From Calycina herbarum (taxonomy: Eukaryota; Ascomycota; Leotiomycetes; Helotiales; Pezizellaceae), in the NCBI GenBank assembly GCA_001414485.1, contig LLEY01000253.1:1-64000 (forward strand): a DNA stretch of 64,000 nucleotides, given 5' to 3'. The notes beneath the pieces were generated by a model. That model did no database searches. It was not told the DNA's origin and saw only the letters and a program-made list of their open reading frames with translations. Position numbers and translations under genes: made by a program. Positions 43,415 through 55,191 of this stretch are shown piece by piece. Numbering within the stretch: position 1 is the first letter of the stretch; the number at the start of each line of letters is the position of its first letter.

Positions 43415-45634
43415 CTCCCCCACCTAAATCTAGGTACCTAGGAGAATTAAACCCTATACAATTTAGGATCTAAGAGGTTAATAAAATCAGCCTAGTCTAT
43501 AATAGAATTAATAGAGGCTATACTCTCTTGATCCGAGGACTTCTTATCTCTACTCTCTATTATCTCCTCCTCCTTTTATATATTACTAAGATTAAAGACT
43601 ACTTCTCCCTCTTCTCCTCTACCTGGTTCCTCTGGAATAAGATCTCCTTAAAGAGCCTCTACCTCTCGTACAGCTTGAAGTAATCTAGGGTAATACTCCT
43701 CTTATAAAGAAGCTTATTTAAAGATAGTAGGCTTCTTATCTAGCTAGCGGATCGGTTTAGTTAACTTAATAGGTATAAACTCTCCCTGCTTCTTCATCTC
43801 TGCTACGCGAGCCTTATAAGTCCTCTTGTCCTTACGAGCTTGTATACTAAGAGTAAGAAGTCTCTTATTTGCCTTACTAATAGCTTACGTAAGCTCCTTC
43901 TTTACCTTCTTAAGAGCTTTATTCTTCCTCTCTACTATAAGGTAATCCTTCCTCTTATATACCTCCTATATAATAATTAACCCGCTCTTATAAATACTCC
44001 TTCTTAAAGCCTTCTTACGCTTTGCTTTCTCGTGTATCTTCTCTTATAAGATGTAATATTAAACTGTAATAAGATAGGATTTTTATAAGTCAACGCTTAC
44101 TTACCTTATCGTACTCTTAAAGAGCTCTACTAAGGGATCGGAAAATTAGGTAGGATTACGAGAACTAAGGGCTTATACTTTAGTAGTAGTACTCTATATC
44201 TCGTCAGGTCGGGTAGAAGAGAGAGGTAGTAGATCAGTACTGTCTTCTAGCTTATCGTAAGAGTACTTCTTTTTATTATATAACCGTATCTTCTTTTCTA
44301 TCGCTTTCTAGGAGAGTAGGTACGTTCTAGCATTTCTAAAGGAGTTTATAATTATATAAGGCTTTATAGTTTATTAGTAGATCTAGGTTAAGTCGCGGAA
44401 GAACGAGGTAACCGAGTACTCGAAGTTAAGGGAATAGAGAGCGGCAGTAATAGCTTACTTATAGTAGTGTTTCTATGGTCTAAAGACTCCTACGTTAAGA
44501 GGTTGGAGTATATAAGTAAGATAAGAAGAGAAGTAAAAGACCTTAATATAATACTCGTACGCCTTAGTCTAGAACTTAGATACTCGGTGAGATTTATAGC
44601 TATTAAGAAGAAGGATCCTCTAAGGTGAGTTTTCTAACGCTCTAGTCTCCTTAACAAAGTGATTAAGATACTGTATTATAATTTCGTTATTAATATACCT
44701 TATAGGAGAGTAATCTATAGTCTCTTTACTAGTTAACTTCGCCGATATCTAGTTCTTTATAATCTTCTTTCCTAGTGTAATAACAAAGGGAGCTAGCGTA
44801 TACTTCCTGTCCGCCGATATCGTCTCTATTATAGTTACTAACTTGTGATTCTTAGGACTTGTTAAGTACATCTTCTTAACTTACGAAGGTACGACGACAT
44901 GCTTACTTCCTACGTAACTAACCCGCGCGCCCGACTTGTCTATGTTAAGGATATACTTGGGCTTCCTAATCTTATACTTCGTAAGCTCTTCTTAGTACTC
45001 TACGAACCACTCCTTCACCTTCTTCTTAGTATACGACTCGAGTCTCTCGTATACGATAGATTTCGTTTTAATTATATAGAGGTCGTAGTTCCGCTTTAGC
45101 TGCTTCGTAAACCAGCTCTACGATAGAGGTTCTTACAGAGGACTTTGAGCCTTTTTCAGGTGACCGATCGTAGCGAAGACTATCTTATAAGTAGCTCTAA
45201 GTCCTTGTTCCTACTACTTGTAACAGTACTAACGTATAGCTTCTTCCTAGCTCTTGTTAAGTACCTTATTATTCCTACTATATATATTAAATCCACTGTT
45301 CTTATTCTAAACCACTTTCCTCCTATACGTAATAGCCTAGTATACCGATATCTCCTCTACCTTATATATCCTTATAGTAATATTAGGAGATTTATCTTTG
45401 CTCTTATCTTTTGCCTATTCTATAGCCTTATAGAGATCTACTAAGTACTCCTCTCTTATACGCTTATCGGGCGTCTAGAGGGGCTATTTGTCTTCGATAA
45501 ATAAGAGAGGAGAGGAGGGAATAGCTTCTTCTAAGATACGTTTAAGAGAAGGGCTAGATCGAGTAATACGAGGTATATTAGTATTATTTATGTTATACGT
45601 TGTAAAGAGTAGTAGGGAGACAAGATATAATTTA

Positions 45635-45749
45635 CTATATAAAATAAAGTACCTTGAAAAATAAGTACATAGACTCTATACTTGCTTCCGAGTTACACTT
45701 GCTTCCGCCGACTCCCAGCGTAAGCGTAGGAGAAGGACGAACCGACTAT
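45635..45749 (-). repeat. Right terminal inverted repeat of the pogo element
   Basis: Inverted copy of 43300-43414. The seven differences are all G-to-A or C-to-T relative to the left end when read in the same direction, so this end is the more mutated one. Confidence 0.92.
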
Positions 45750-45751
45750 TA

Positions 45752-46079
45752 CACGTTAAAGTCAAAACGAGGTGTTTAAAATGTAATAAACATTGGACTG
45801 AATTCTTGATGAAATAATTAAATCTTTCTCGATTTATTATAAGAAGCTTGAATGGTATTTTCTATTTTCTCCCCCAAGGAGTTGGCGGGGACCTAGACCG
45901 GACTAGCGCCACCGAGGGAATCCGGGGGATATGATTGGCCGAGCGATGATAAGCTTCAAAGCTGGGAACCTGGCACCACGTGACAGCTTGCCGTCTTGAC
46001 ACTTCTTGTCTGTCGTCAACTCACAACGACCAAGACGAGCTACCCTGCTATAGTCGGGCTTCATCGCGAATAAATCAGT
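45752..46079. promoter_or_regulatory. Upstream region of SEC12
   Basis: Contains an inverted CCAAT box (GATTGGCC near 45934) and CACGTGAC near 45977. No gene seen. Confidence 0.4.
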
Positions 46080-48059
46080 ATGGCTCCTTTAATTCCTTCG
46101 GCGAAATCGACGTTACCATATCCCCTCTACGCATGCGACTTTGATCCTCTGGACAGTTTGCGCCTGGTGGTTGGTGGTGGTGGAGGCGCGGGGAGAAGTG
46201 GTGTCGGGAATAAAATTGTGAGTTATATGGAATATTTGCGCCAATAGTTTCCGTTGATATCCTAACGGAAATACGAATAGACACTCTTAGATACCACAAA
46301 CCCGAGCCAACTCGAAGAAACCGGCGAAATCGAACTTAGCAAGCAGGAGGATAATGTTACCTCTTTGGCTGTTGGCCAAAGTGAAGGAGCTTCAACGACA
46401 GTCCTGGCTGGCATAAATTCAAGTCCGAAGGATGTGGCAGATGGGAAGAATCTACATTTTCGTGTCTTTACGATAGAACCAGCGAAGGCGAAGGGAAAAG
46501 GCAAAGGAAAGGAGACGGAGAAACCAGAGAAACCACTCGCCAACAAAATCGCGGAAAAGTCAAGAGCGTCTCTATTCAAGGTGGCAGACAACGATTGTTA
46601 CCAGAGACTTTTAAGATTATCCAAACCACAGCTAGGAAAACCACAACTGGGGGCTGTCGCAACAGGCCTCACGAAGGATTCGGAGATCGTTTTATTCGAC
46701 ACCACAACCACGAATCCACCAAAGTCGAGAGGAGGGATACGGGGAGGAAGAGAGGCAGTCGATATTGATTTCATACAAACTGGTGATAACGAATATATAT
46801 TTGCATATTGCGATATACACGATGTCTTCGTTAAGAAGATATCTGCAGACACAGACAACGAGGAACCAAAATCTATGTATATGACACCTGCATCACGATC
46901 GCCTGAGAAAGTTACGATACCCCAGTTCCGCGCCCTACGATGGTTAACGAAGGAGTTTATTGTTATGCTCACCAACATTCACAGCAATGGCGGCGCCGTT
47001 CTTCAAATACTACGATTACCTCCGAGTGTGGACGGCCAGTGTCGCATAGCACGCTCACTTCGATTACCTAGCAGGATATCAAAGGCCTCTGGTCTAGCTG
47101 TCGCAAACTTGACGCCTCCTGCGTCCCCATCTGAGCCCCAAGATTACACTCAATTTATCATTGCTGTAGCAGCACAGGATATGTCAATATCTCTTTTCAA
47201 GGCCGACCTGGCCGTAGAGGGTGGAGTTTCTCTGATATCTCAAATGAAGCCATTCCAAACATTCAAGGGTGATCACCCACACCAAATTACAGGACTTACA
47301 TTTTCCAATTTTGTACCACCGGAACATCCAATCACAGCAAAAACACCGCCCCAACATCTCAAACTAGCTAGCGTTGGTGTAAGCGGAACTGTTGTTGTTC
47401 ATACTCTTCCACTCTTCCCAGTACCCCTTTCAATGAAACGAGGCCAATCCAAAACGCCCCGTTATGTTGTAGCTCTTCCTTCGAAAGCAGCAGCAATGGG
47501 TATTGGCCTAGTTTTGATTACACTGGGAATTCTTATCGGTGCGGCTTTCGTCCAAGGAGTCCTTGAGATTCGTGGGGGGATTGGCAATTGTATCAACGCA
47601 CGAGAATATGTTCCCCTCAGACTTCAAGAGTTGATTGGAAAACCATTCTCATTCCCAGAGGGATACAACGTAGTCCCTACTACTACTGCCTCAGTAGGAG
47701 GCAAAATTACCCACAAGCTGGATATGCCTACGGATCCATCTGATCCTCCTCTTCCAGGAAGCAATACACTCTTGCCGGAACTTCTTTCAAGTCTGAAAAG
47801 CGAAGCCGATCCAACTGCTTCGCCTACATTCTTCATTCAAGATCACCCAGCAAGTACAGATGGCTTCAAAGCTCATATCCATGACGACGAAATTCACACT
47901 GGTACTTCATGGGAAGAAATGACCAAAGAACAGAGAGAAAAGTGGCTGGCGAAACTCAAAGATGCCGGTTACTGGGCCGAGGATATGGGAGAGACGATCC
48001 TCAAAGGAATTGTGTTTGGTACGCTGGGTGGTATGGTTGGACAGGCCGTTGGCGGATAA
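46080..48059 (+). CDS. SEC12: SEC12-type Sar1 guanine-nucleotide exchange factor, 638 aa
   Basis: Two exons, 46080-46217 and 46281-48059. The N-terminus shows the Sec12 blade 1 and its Gly-rich K-loop (V-V-G-G-G-G-G-A-G-R-S-G-V-G-N-K), the potassium-binding segment that contacts Sar1. A seven-bladed WD40-like cytosolic region follows, with a Lys-rich insertion (A-K-G-K-G-K-G-K-E). One transmembrane helix lies near residues 452-475 (G-I-G-L-V-L-I-T-L-G-I-L-I-G-A-A), and a lumenal tail of about 160 residues ends without an HDEL signal. The family sits in the ER membrane and starts COPII vesicle formation by loading GTP on Sar1. Length and order fit fungal Sec12. The 5' exon was chosen because it supplies the K-loop and splices in frame. 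Confidence 0.9.
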
Positions 48060-48959
48060 ACCTATAGATGGAAGAAGGATTCGCGACATGGAGTTTTGGT
48101 GGAATCCGAGGATATGCGAATATGATAAACGTTGGTGGATGTCGAACTTGTAATGTATGTTAGGGAATATTTTTGGTACTACGATACCATCTTTGTAAGA
48201 TTTCTATGTACACTTTGTTGAGTTTACCCTGTTCTCCGCCTGCTTTCCGCCCCGAACCACATTTTCTTTCCAACACCCATCTTTTCTCCAACTTTTTAGC
48301 TGCGCGTTATTTTCTTTATCCAGTCGGAATTCGAGAGTAGTATTCCACTCTTGCATTAGTGTTGCCCGGAACGCGGTTTTCGAGATACCCCGCCTTGCGG
48401 GGTTTAGGTACATTTACCGGGGCGAGCTGCAGCTAGCTAGGTACAACGTCTGTTGATTCGGCAATTGATATTGAGAGTTTTGGTCGACCCCGCCTTCTCA
48501 TTTATATGGAAGCAAGATCTCCTGGAGCTTGTCATACTTAAGCCCCGCCAATCTCTTTCTTGGGCGCTCTTGTGACGTTCTCGGCGGAATTGAGGGGGTA
48601 TGGTATGTTTACTTCAAATGGATTAATTTTCATCCGTTGTCCGTTTGGTTTACAGGGAGGTTCTTTCTATCTAGGTACGTAAGTCATGAAGTCGGACCTT
48701 TTCTTGAACCTAGCTGCCTCCGTACTTGCATGTCGTCTTTTCCCGCCGAGGTAGGTTGCATGGGTAGCTTCCAGAGGTAGGGCTGGTATGAAGTCATACC
48801 TCCGTCCTTTTTTTCGTTCTCTCTTTGAATTCACTACTTGCTGTGGGGAGGTGGGGAGATTGTGCGGTGTACGTTTGTAGGACCATGTATAAAGAGGGGT
48901 AGTAACCCCATCACCTATGTTCTTTTCTGGCACAAGACAAGCTCAATTGATTTCCCAAA
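48060..48959. other. Intergenic, no supported gene
   Basis: Contains a small hairpin ACCCCGC-CTT-GCGGGGT near 48387-48403, repeated CTAGCTAGGTAC-like motifs, and the leader of the GH27 gene. Frames here lack family signal. Confidence 0.35.
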
Positions 48960-50667
48960 ATGATGTCTTTCAAAGTTGTCCGTCTTGTGGGAGTTGCTGC
49001 TGTTGCGACGTTTGTAGGAGTACTTGCCAAGGATAATGGATTGGCACTTACGCCTCAGATGGGATGTGAGTTTCCCTAGCCTACCCCTACTTCGATACCT
49101 CCTTTGAAAAGAAGGATTGCTAATTGAATAGGGGACAACTGGAATGCCCTCGGCTGCAACGTTTCCGAAAATCTCCTCGTCGAAACGGCAAACCTCATCG
49201 TCTCATACGGCCTCAAAGACCTAGGGTACCACTACGTGATCCTCGACGACTGCTGGTCCACCGGCCGAAATGCCAGCAACAACAACTCCCTCGTAGCAGA
49301 CCCCAAGAAGTTTCCCCGTGGAATGGCTGCCGTAGCAGACGACATCCATGAACTCGGTCTCGGTTTTGGCATGTACTCCGATGCAGGCAAATACACCTGT
49401 GGCATGTATGCTGGATCTTTGGGACATGAGACGGTTGATGCGCAGAGCTTTGCGGATTGGGGTGTTGACTATTTGAAATACGATAATTGCTATAACGAGG
49501 GATATGCGGGAAATCAGGCGATTAGTAGTGCGAGGTACCGGACTATGGGGGATGCTTTGAATGCTACTGGTCGGCCGATTCTGTATTCTTTGTGCAATTG
49601 GGGGGAAGATTATCCTTGGAACTGGGGAGTAAGTTTCATTCCTACTCTCATGGCTCCTGGTTCGAGAAGAAACCCATATGCTAATTTGTTGTAGAGTACG
49701 GTGGCGAATAGTTGGAGAATTAGTGGGGATATTTTTGATAACTGGGATGAGTATGATGCTAGGTGTCCTTGGTAAATTCCCCCTCTCTCATTCCCTCCTT
49801 TCGCGCATAGAAAATTATACTAATTAAACTAGCGACGGACTCGATGCATGGAATTGTGAACTCCCCGGCTTTCACTGCTCGGTCACCAATATCATGAACA
49901 AAGTAGCTTTCATAGTCTCCAAAGCCCAACCCGGAGCTTGGAACGATCTCGACATGCTTGAAGTCGGAAACGGCGCAATGACCGACGACGAATACGTAGC
50001 TCACTTTTCCATGTGGTCTGTCGTTAAATCTCCCCTAATCATGGGAAATGATATTCGAGAATTACAACCTCAAGATCTATCTATCCTTTCAAACGCCGCC
50101 GTCATCGCAATCAACCAAGATCCTTCTGGTCAGTCTGCCGCCAGAAGATGGCTGTACGAGACCGATGATGTGGATGAGAATGGACGTGGTGCCATCCAAC
50201 TTTGGAGTGGAAACTTGAAGTCCACTACTGGCGGAACTTGGAACGATTATGTTGTCCTACTTATCAATGGCAAGAATAGCGAGACGGTTATGAATGCCAC
50301 TCTTACGGATATCTTTGTCGACTCTGGACCTAGAGGAACGGCGAAACAAGCCAATATGGCGTGGGAAGTTAGAGACCTTTGGGCTGATAGAATGAGCAAT
50401 GAGACGGCGAAGGCGATTATTGATGCTGCTAGTGGAAACGCAACAACTATTGGATACAATTCAACAGCCATCGATGCGGGAAGATTCAATGCCACGAAGA
50501 CTTCGTATGCGGATGGACTCAAGGCGAATAGTACTATTCTTCTGGGGAAGGTGACGAGTACAGTTTCGCCCCAGGGAACTATTACTGCTGCTGTGGCGAG
50601 ACATGGGGTGGCTATGTTTAGGTTGAGAGCTGTTCCTACTGGTGTTAGGGAGGTTGATGAGTTATGA
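48960..50667 (+). CDS. Secreted GH27 alpha-galactosidase, 504 aa
   Basis: Four exons: 48960-49065, 49132-49628, 49695-49771, 49833-50667; introns of 66, 66 and 61 bp. The signal peptide (V-G-V-A-A-V-A-T-F-V-G-V-L-A) is followed by L-T-P-Q-M-G-W-D-N-W-N at the start of the barrel. The GH27 signature Y-H-Y-V-I-L-D-D-C-W, nucleophile region Y-L-K-Y-D-N-C, acid/base region S-W-R-I-S-G-D and W-N-D-L-D-M-L-E-V-G-N are present. The C-terminal beta-sandwich region is longer than in short melibiases and rich in N-x-S/T sites. It removes terminal alpha-galactose from plant galactosides. Two adjacent ATGs occur at the start; the first is used. Confidence 0.95.
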
Positions 50668-52750
50668 TTTGGAAATGGTTGATGATTATGTGGAGAAGGT
50701 ACTAATACAGAACAAAATTGAATTTTGTTACACAATTTGCTTTTTGATGTGCGTGAAAACGAAGAGTAATAACAAATAAAGAGAAGTGAAGCGAAATTCA
50801 ATAGTAGTGGAATGAAATTAACATTGTTAACAACTAGTCGGTCTTTGGGGCTGTTAAGATATATACTTGGGCAAGAGTCAGACTTTCTCAAAAGGAGCTA
50901 GAAGTTTCCATCGTAGCGTCACCCAAGCATTCCGTCCTAACTTTGGTCGCTTAATTTAATTCTCACAATCAGTTGAACACTCAACTTCAATTACTACTTT
51001 TATCTTTTTATCATCCTAACATATTTCGTCTTTCTCCTTGGTGGCCTGTATACGAGTACATCGGACCGATACTTTCGTTACCGATAATTTCAAGCCTACC
51101 ACCCAATCTCTCCGGTAGCAAAAACAGCCTCGCTATATTCCCCTTCCGTTTCCCGAATCATACATCCCAAGCCTTCAGCCGCACATAAAGTTACAGCTGC
51201 CGCTTTTACAACGAGTTCTGATTTGATGAAGTCCACGAGACGCGTACTCCTTACGATTCAGCCTCACCGAAGCGAAGAAACTTAAATATAAAGGCTCTCG
51301 CAACCTCGTGGACGTCTTTGGTCCTCTTTCTTAGATACATCTTCAAGTGAGGAATCATTGTTCTGTTCAAGTGTCGACTCTTGAGGCTCGCCGCACTCGG
51401 GGCCATCTCGCGCCGATAGGCGGAGATGAGGTCAGTCTCTTTGCGCTTCAGAACTTGGTCGTCTGCAAACGCCCTGCCTACATGCACTCTCCAGGCGGTC
51501 ACTCCATTTTCTAGAGGACACTTTTCATCGCGACTCCGCGATCGTCATTGGTTTCGTCGTTTGGGCCGATATTGCCGTCGTATCTTACTATAAGCGGGTG
51601 GTTTATTTGTTGCTTTCTTCGTTTCTTGACGAGTACGTGGTGTGAAGGAGGTGTTAGTGTTTGCGAAATGGAGGCTTCATCTGGCTCGTATCTCTCACTT
51701 GTTTCGAATTACCCTGCCTACACACTTTGAGTAATCGTCTGGAAGTTCTTACATGCATTGTAGCATTTGTTCGCGTTTCGATCCCCTCGTATAACTCATT
51801 TGTGGGACCATGGTGTTTCTGAAGATGATGGTAAACCAACGGGCCTAGGATATTGACCTAAATCCCAAAACCCCGAAAGGGGAAACAGACGGGACATGGT
51901 CGGTTATCTTGGGTCATACTTCCATTAGCTTCTCGAAGCATTGATTTTGGATTTATCCGTTGAAAACCGCCGAGTGCGATTTGGTTTGATGTTGCTTATT
52001 TTGAATCCTTCAAGCCCTTCCGACTCCGGCTTGCTGGTCTGAGGTACCCCACTACCCGTAAGATCTCACGCTCACTGGGCCGGAAGTACGAGCATGTCTT
52101 CGGGCATAAGCAAGCTGTAGGACCTTTCTATTCCCTTTTGAGTATTGTACGAGTTGAAATGGTCTTGGCGAGAGAGATGGGAATCAGATACATTATCATT
52201 AGTTATCATCTCACCTCGTGGTTTATTACTTATCTAAAGCATGCATCTCCACACCCTCACAAACCCACCGGTCTCGTTGTGATTGAGTATCACTTTTTTA
52301 CCTTCGCGCTTGAATGTCAGCATAGCCTAAGTGGATCTTTCATTGGCTGTGCCACCCAGGAGTATACGTTTGATTGGGCGGCGAAGAAAAGGCAGGATGG
52401 TATCCCGGTAAGCCATGAATCTTTCGCACATTTTCTTCATAGGTGCCGCAGACATACATGAAAGGGGATCTGTCCCACGTTGCGAGTTCGTTGTTCGTTT
52501 GCTGTAATATACGTCGGCTATGCCATTCCGAGTATGCTGCATTAGATGCAATAACGACATCCTCATCTCCCACAAATTTCTTTGCCTTACGAAATAATTG
52601 ACAAGAACCCTTTCTAAATTCCCTAGTTTATTCTCCTTCCCTTTCCTTCACGATTCTTCACGATTCCTATTTTTCGGCTAACATGAACACTTGTGCTCCT
52701 GAAAAGCAATCTTCTCCATTTTTCAAAAAGCGAAAACACCATTGTTCATC
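50668..52750. other. Gene-poor region
   Basis: No supported gene. A minus frame at 51251-51502 (83 codons, basic, K-M-Y-L-R-K-R-T-K) and overlapping frames at 52325-52575 are open but unrecognised. GAAAGGGG/CCCC short inverted sequence lies near 51870. Confidence 0.35.
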
Positions 52751-54244
52751 ATGAGTCAAAGTCAAAAACCAATATTTGTCTGCATTCCAGCACCTTGCCA
52801 TCCAGCCATAATATACGAGCCCCTTAAAGCGTCACTCTCACTCCACGGATACTCAGCAGTCCCCCTTCATCTCCCTTCTATTGGAGGAAACCCACCAACG
52901 TATGATTTTACGGAAGATGTAGTTGCGATTCGGAGTTTGGTTGGCCAAATAAGTGATGCGGGCAATGATATTATTGTTGTTGTTCATGGTACGAAATCCT
53001 TTTCCGTTTTTGAAGCTCCACTCTTGGAGACTTGGATCTGAGGAGTGAAGTGCTTATCTACGAGAAAAGAGAAATATATTGACTTGTACCAGGATGGAGT
53101 GGGGTAACCGTTGGAGAAGCATTAAGAGACTTGGGGAAAGTGGAGAGGCAACAGAGGGGGTTAAGAGGGGGTGTAGTTCGGCTGGTTTTCGTCATGGGGT
53201 GGATTGTCAAGGAGGGGTTTCAGGGGGCGAGGAGAGGGAACATCAGTGATGTGTTTGAGTATTTGAGGGCGGATGTTCATGTTAGTATTTTCGAGGCTTG
53301 TTTCTTCTCGTCTCCCCGATTTCCTATGTTTCCTGGTCACGTTTTTTCTTCTTCTCTTCTTGAAGTTTTACGACCGTAAACAACAACGAACATTGGGGTT
53401 GAAAGCTTCATCCAATACGGGAAAAGCGTTGCTTCACTTCACCATTCCTATCTTGGAACGCTTCTTTTCACAAAACCTCTGTCAAGGGACTTTTGTTCAA
53501 CGGGGTATTTGCAGGGTTGCTCTGGGGGAAAGTGTCTTACGAAAGCAACATCAAAATAGGCCTCTCCTAAAAAAGATCCCCCAGTACTATATCAGCCATC
53601 CACTCATTCTCCCTCGCCCAAAAGCATATCAAACTAACAACCCCAAGACTGGCATAGCAACACCCCACCCCCACCTCGTCCCACCTCTCCTCTTCAACGA
53701 CCTATCCCCGCATCAAGCCCAATTCTGGACCTCCCAACTCCTCCCACAATCCCTAGGAGTCTTCTGGTCACAAACCACATACGCAGCTTGGCGATTTATC
53801 CCCTCTACTTATGTGAGTACCTAGTTTCCACTATCAGTTACCTTCTAATCTTTGAACCGAAACATTCTTTCATTCCCAAAAACTTCCAGGTAAACTGACT
53901 CCAACATTCTATAGGTTATTTGTGGACAAGATAGGTGTGTTTCACCCGAGTATGCGCAGATTATGATTTCACAAGCGCAAGATGCAGGGGCTGGAAGAGG
54001 AAGGTGTATGATTGATACGGTTGAGAGAACTGAGGCGGGGTTTGAGGTTATGTTGTCAAGGGTTTCCGTAAGTTTATTTTTTCCCAGAACGTCAATCGAG
54101 ACAATTTTTAGAGGCAAAAGAGTGGAGGGAGAGTGATTGTGTGAAATTCAATGAAAGGCTTCTTGGAAAGAGAGAGCTAATTCTTTTTGCATGGTTTAGT
54201 GGACTGTAGATGTTCTACGAAGGGCTGCTGGAGAACAGACTTGA
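52751..54244 (+). CDS. Alpha/beta-hydrolase-like protein lacking catalytic Ser and His
   Basis: Clear exons are 52751-52988, 53093-53280, a middle exon ending at 53818, one from about 53913 to 54068, and 54200-54244; the middle acceptor between 53281 and about 53600 could not be placed. The fold signature is that of the small esterase-like family (PF12697 type): C-I-P-A-P-C-H, L-H-L-P-S-I-G-G-N-P-P, V-V-V-H-G-W-S-G-V, F-N-D-L-S, T-Y-A-A-W, I-P-S-T-Y-V-I-C-G-Q-D and V-L-R-R-A-A-G-E. In relatives the nucleophile motif is H-S-Y-G-G and the His lies in S-H-S-P-F-L-S; here these read H-G-W-S-G and A-G-F-E-V-M-L-S, so Ser is Gly and His is Phe. It is either a non-catalytic paralogue or a decaying gene. 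Confidence 0.6.
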
Positions 54245-55050
54245 TCTTTATTCGATCGCCAAGCGAGAGCGAATTTGGAAACCCACTCACCTCATTATAA
54301 TTATTATAAGAATGGGTTCGTTGCAGCCCCAACCTTCGCTACGGAACATCCCGATCTCTCATCCGTACGTACAAGCATTAGCAAAGAAACTCAGATTGCT
54401 CCAATTTATCGGAGATTTGGGTTAACGTTTTATTACGTGCAACAAGAGATCATGGGGTTGGAGCAAACACCCACGAGCAAGGGGTTGAAATGTAACATTG
54501 CATATACGTTAATATCAAGGAAAGTGTCGGTGTGAGAGACGGGGTATTAGAAGGTCGATTATATGAGAGGCAAAAGGGTTTTATTATTAGGGTGGTATAT
54601 CATGTTCATGTGTCTTACGTGGACTCGAGGCTCCGATTACGGAGGAGGCGAGCGATATGATTTTTGATGTGTTGATGTATGATATGCGAGATGACGAGTT
54701 TGGTTTTATGAGGAGAGCTTGGGGGCAGGGAAATTGATTGGTACATGAGAGTGTTTACTTGGGTTTTCGTGTTGAGGTATAGATAGTTGGAAACGGACTT
54801 GGACCCACAGGGCCATCAAGTATGACAATTTGAAATCAGCTTTCGCACTTTTAACACTTCTTAAGTTATCAAGCATGTTGTAGGCTCGTATGTTCTACTC
54901 CGTTGGTGGGGAAGAGGAATCTGTAGCCAGGTCAAGATGTACTTCTGCTTTCCCAAATTCCAGACTTGAGCAAACCTGTCTAGCCGTACATAAAGCACAG
55001 ACTCACATTCTCTAATTGTTCTGAAATGCAAGCTAAACGGGCTATGATAC
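54245..55050. other. Intergenic, possible coding relic
   Basis: A plus frame at 54275-54535 reads G-F-V-A-A-P-T-F-A-T-E-H-P and further, resembling a degraded coding fragment, but has no recognised family. Nothing else before the LTR. Confidence 0.3.
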
Positions 55051-55191
55051 TGTTGAAAACCTACAGTGAATGGGAGTATGTCAGTCACGTGGCTGCTCGC
55101 TAGCGTGGGCACTAGCGCCATACCAGGGCATAAATAGTCGGCTCAGGCCACACTTAGTAAATTGAAGAGTTTCCGCCATACATTCGCAACA
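55051..55191 (+). mobile_element. Solo LTR, 141 bp, copy 2
   Basis: Same length and ends as 36780-36920 (TGTTG..CAACA, CATAAATAG box). It has its own flanking duplication, GATAC, at 55046-55050 and 55192-55196. It differs from copy 1 by four transitions and one transversion. Different target sites show two independent insertions of one retroelement family. Confidence 0.87.

Larger units (their letters stand above)
43300..45749 (-). mobile_element. Complete pogo/Fot1-type DNA transposon, RIP-inactivated
   Basis: A 2450-bp element between TA dinucleotides (43298-43299 and 45750-45751), bounded by 115-bp inverted ends starting ATAGTCGGTTCG. The transposase lies on the minus strand and is broken by many TAA/TAG codons. 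Recognisable parts include N-I-D-K-S-G (first catalytic Asp, near 44940), L-L-L-N-S-Y-K-S-H (second, near 44600, now Asn), L-Q-P-L-N-V-G-V-F (third, near 44495, now Asn) and a basic C-terminal K-K-V-K-K-E-L region near 43910. Family members have Asp at all three places. The transposase cannot be active. The two inverted ends differ at seven sites, all transitions. Confidence 0.92.

Noticed and set aside
44899..45444. Plus-strand frames of 66 and 99 codons inside the pogo element
   Set aside because: They are antisense to the decayed transposase; AT-rich sequence with TGA-poor frames gives chance ORFs.
50247..50891. Minus-strand 214-codon open frame
   Set aside because: Mostly antisense to the GH27 C-terminal exon; a composition shadow.
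52138..52575. Overlapping plus- and minus-strand frames near 52.3 kb
   Set aside because: Neither strand gives a family match or a consistent spliced model.
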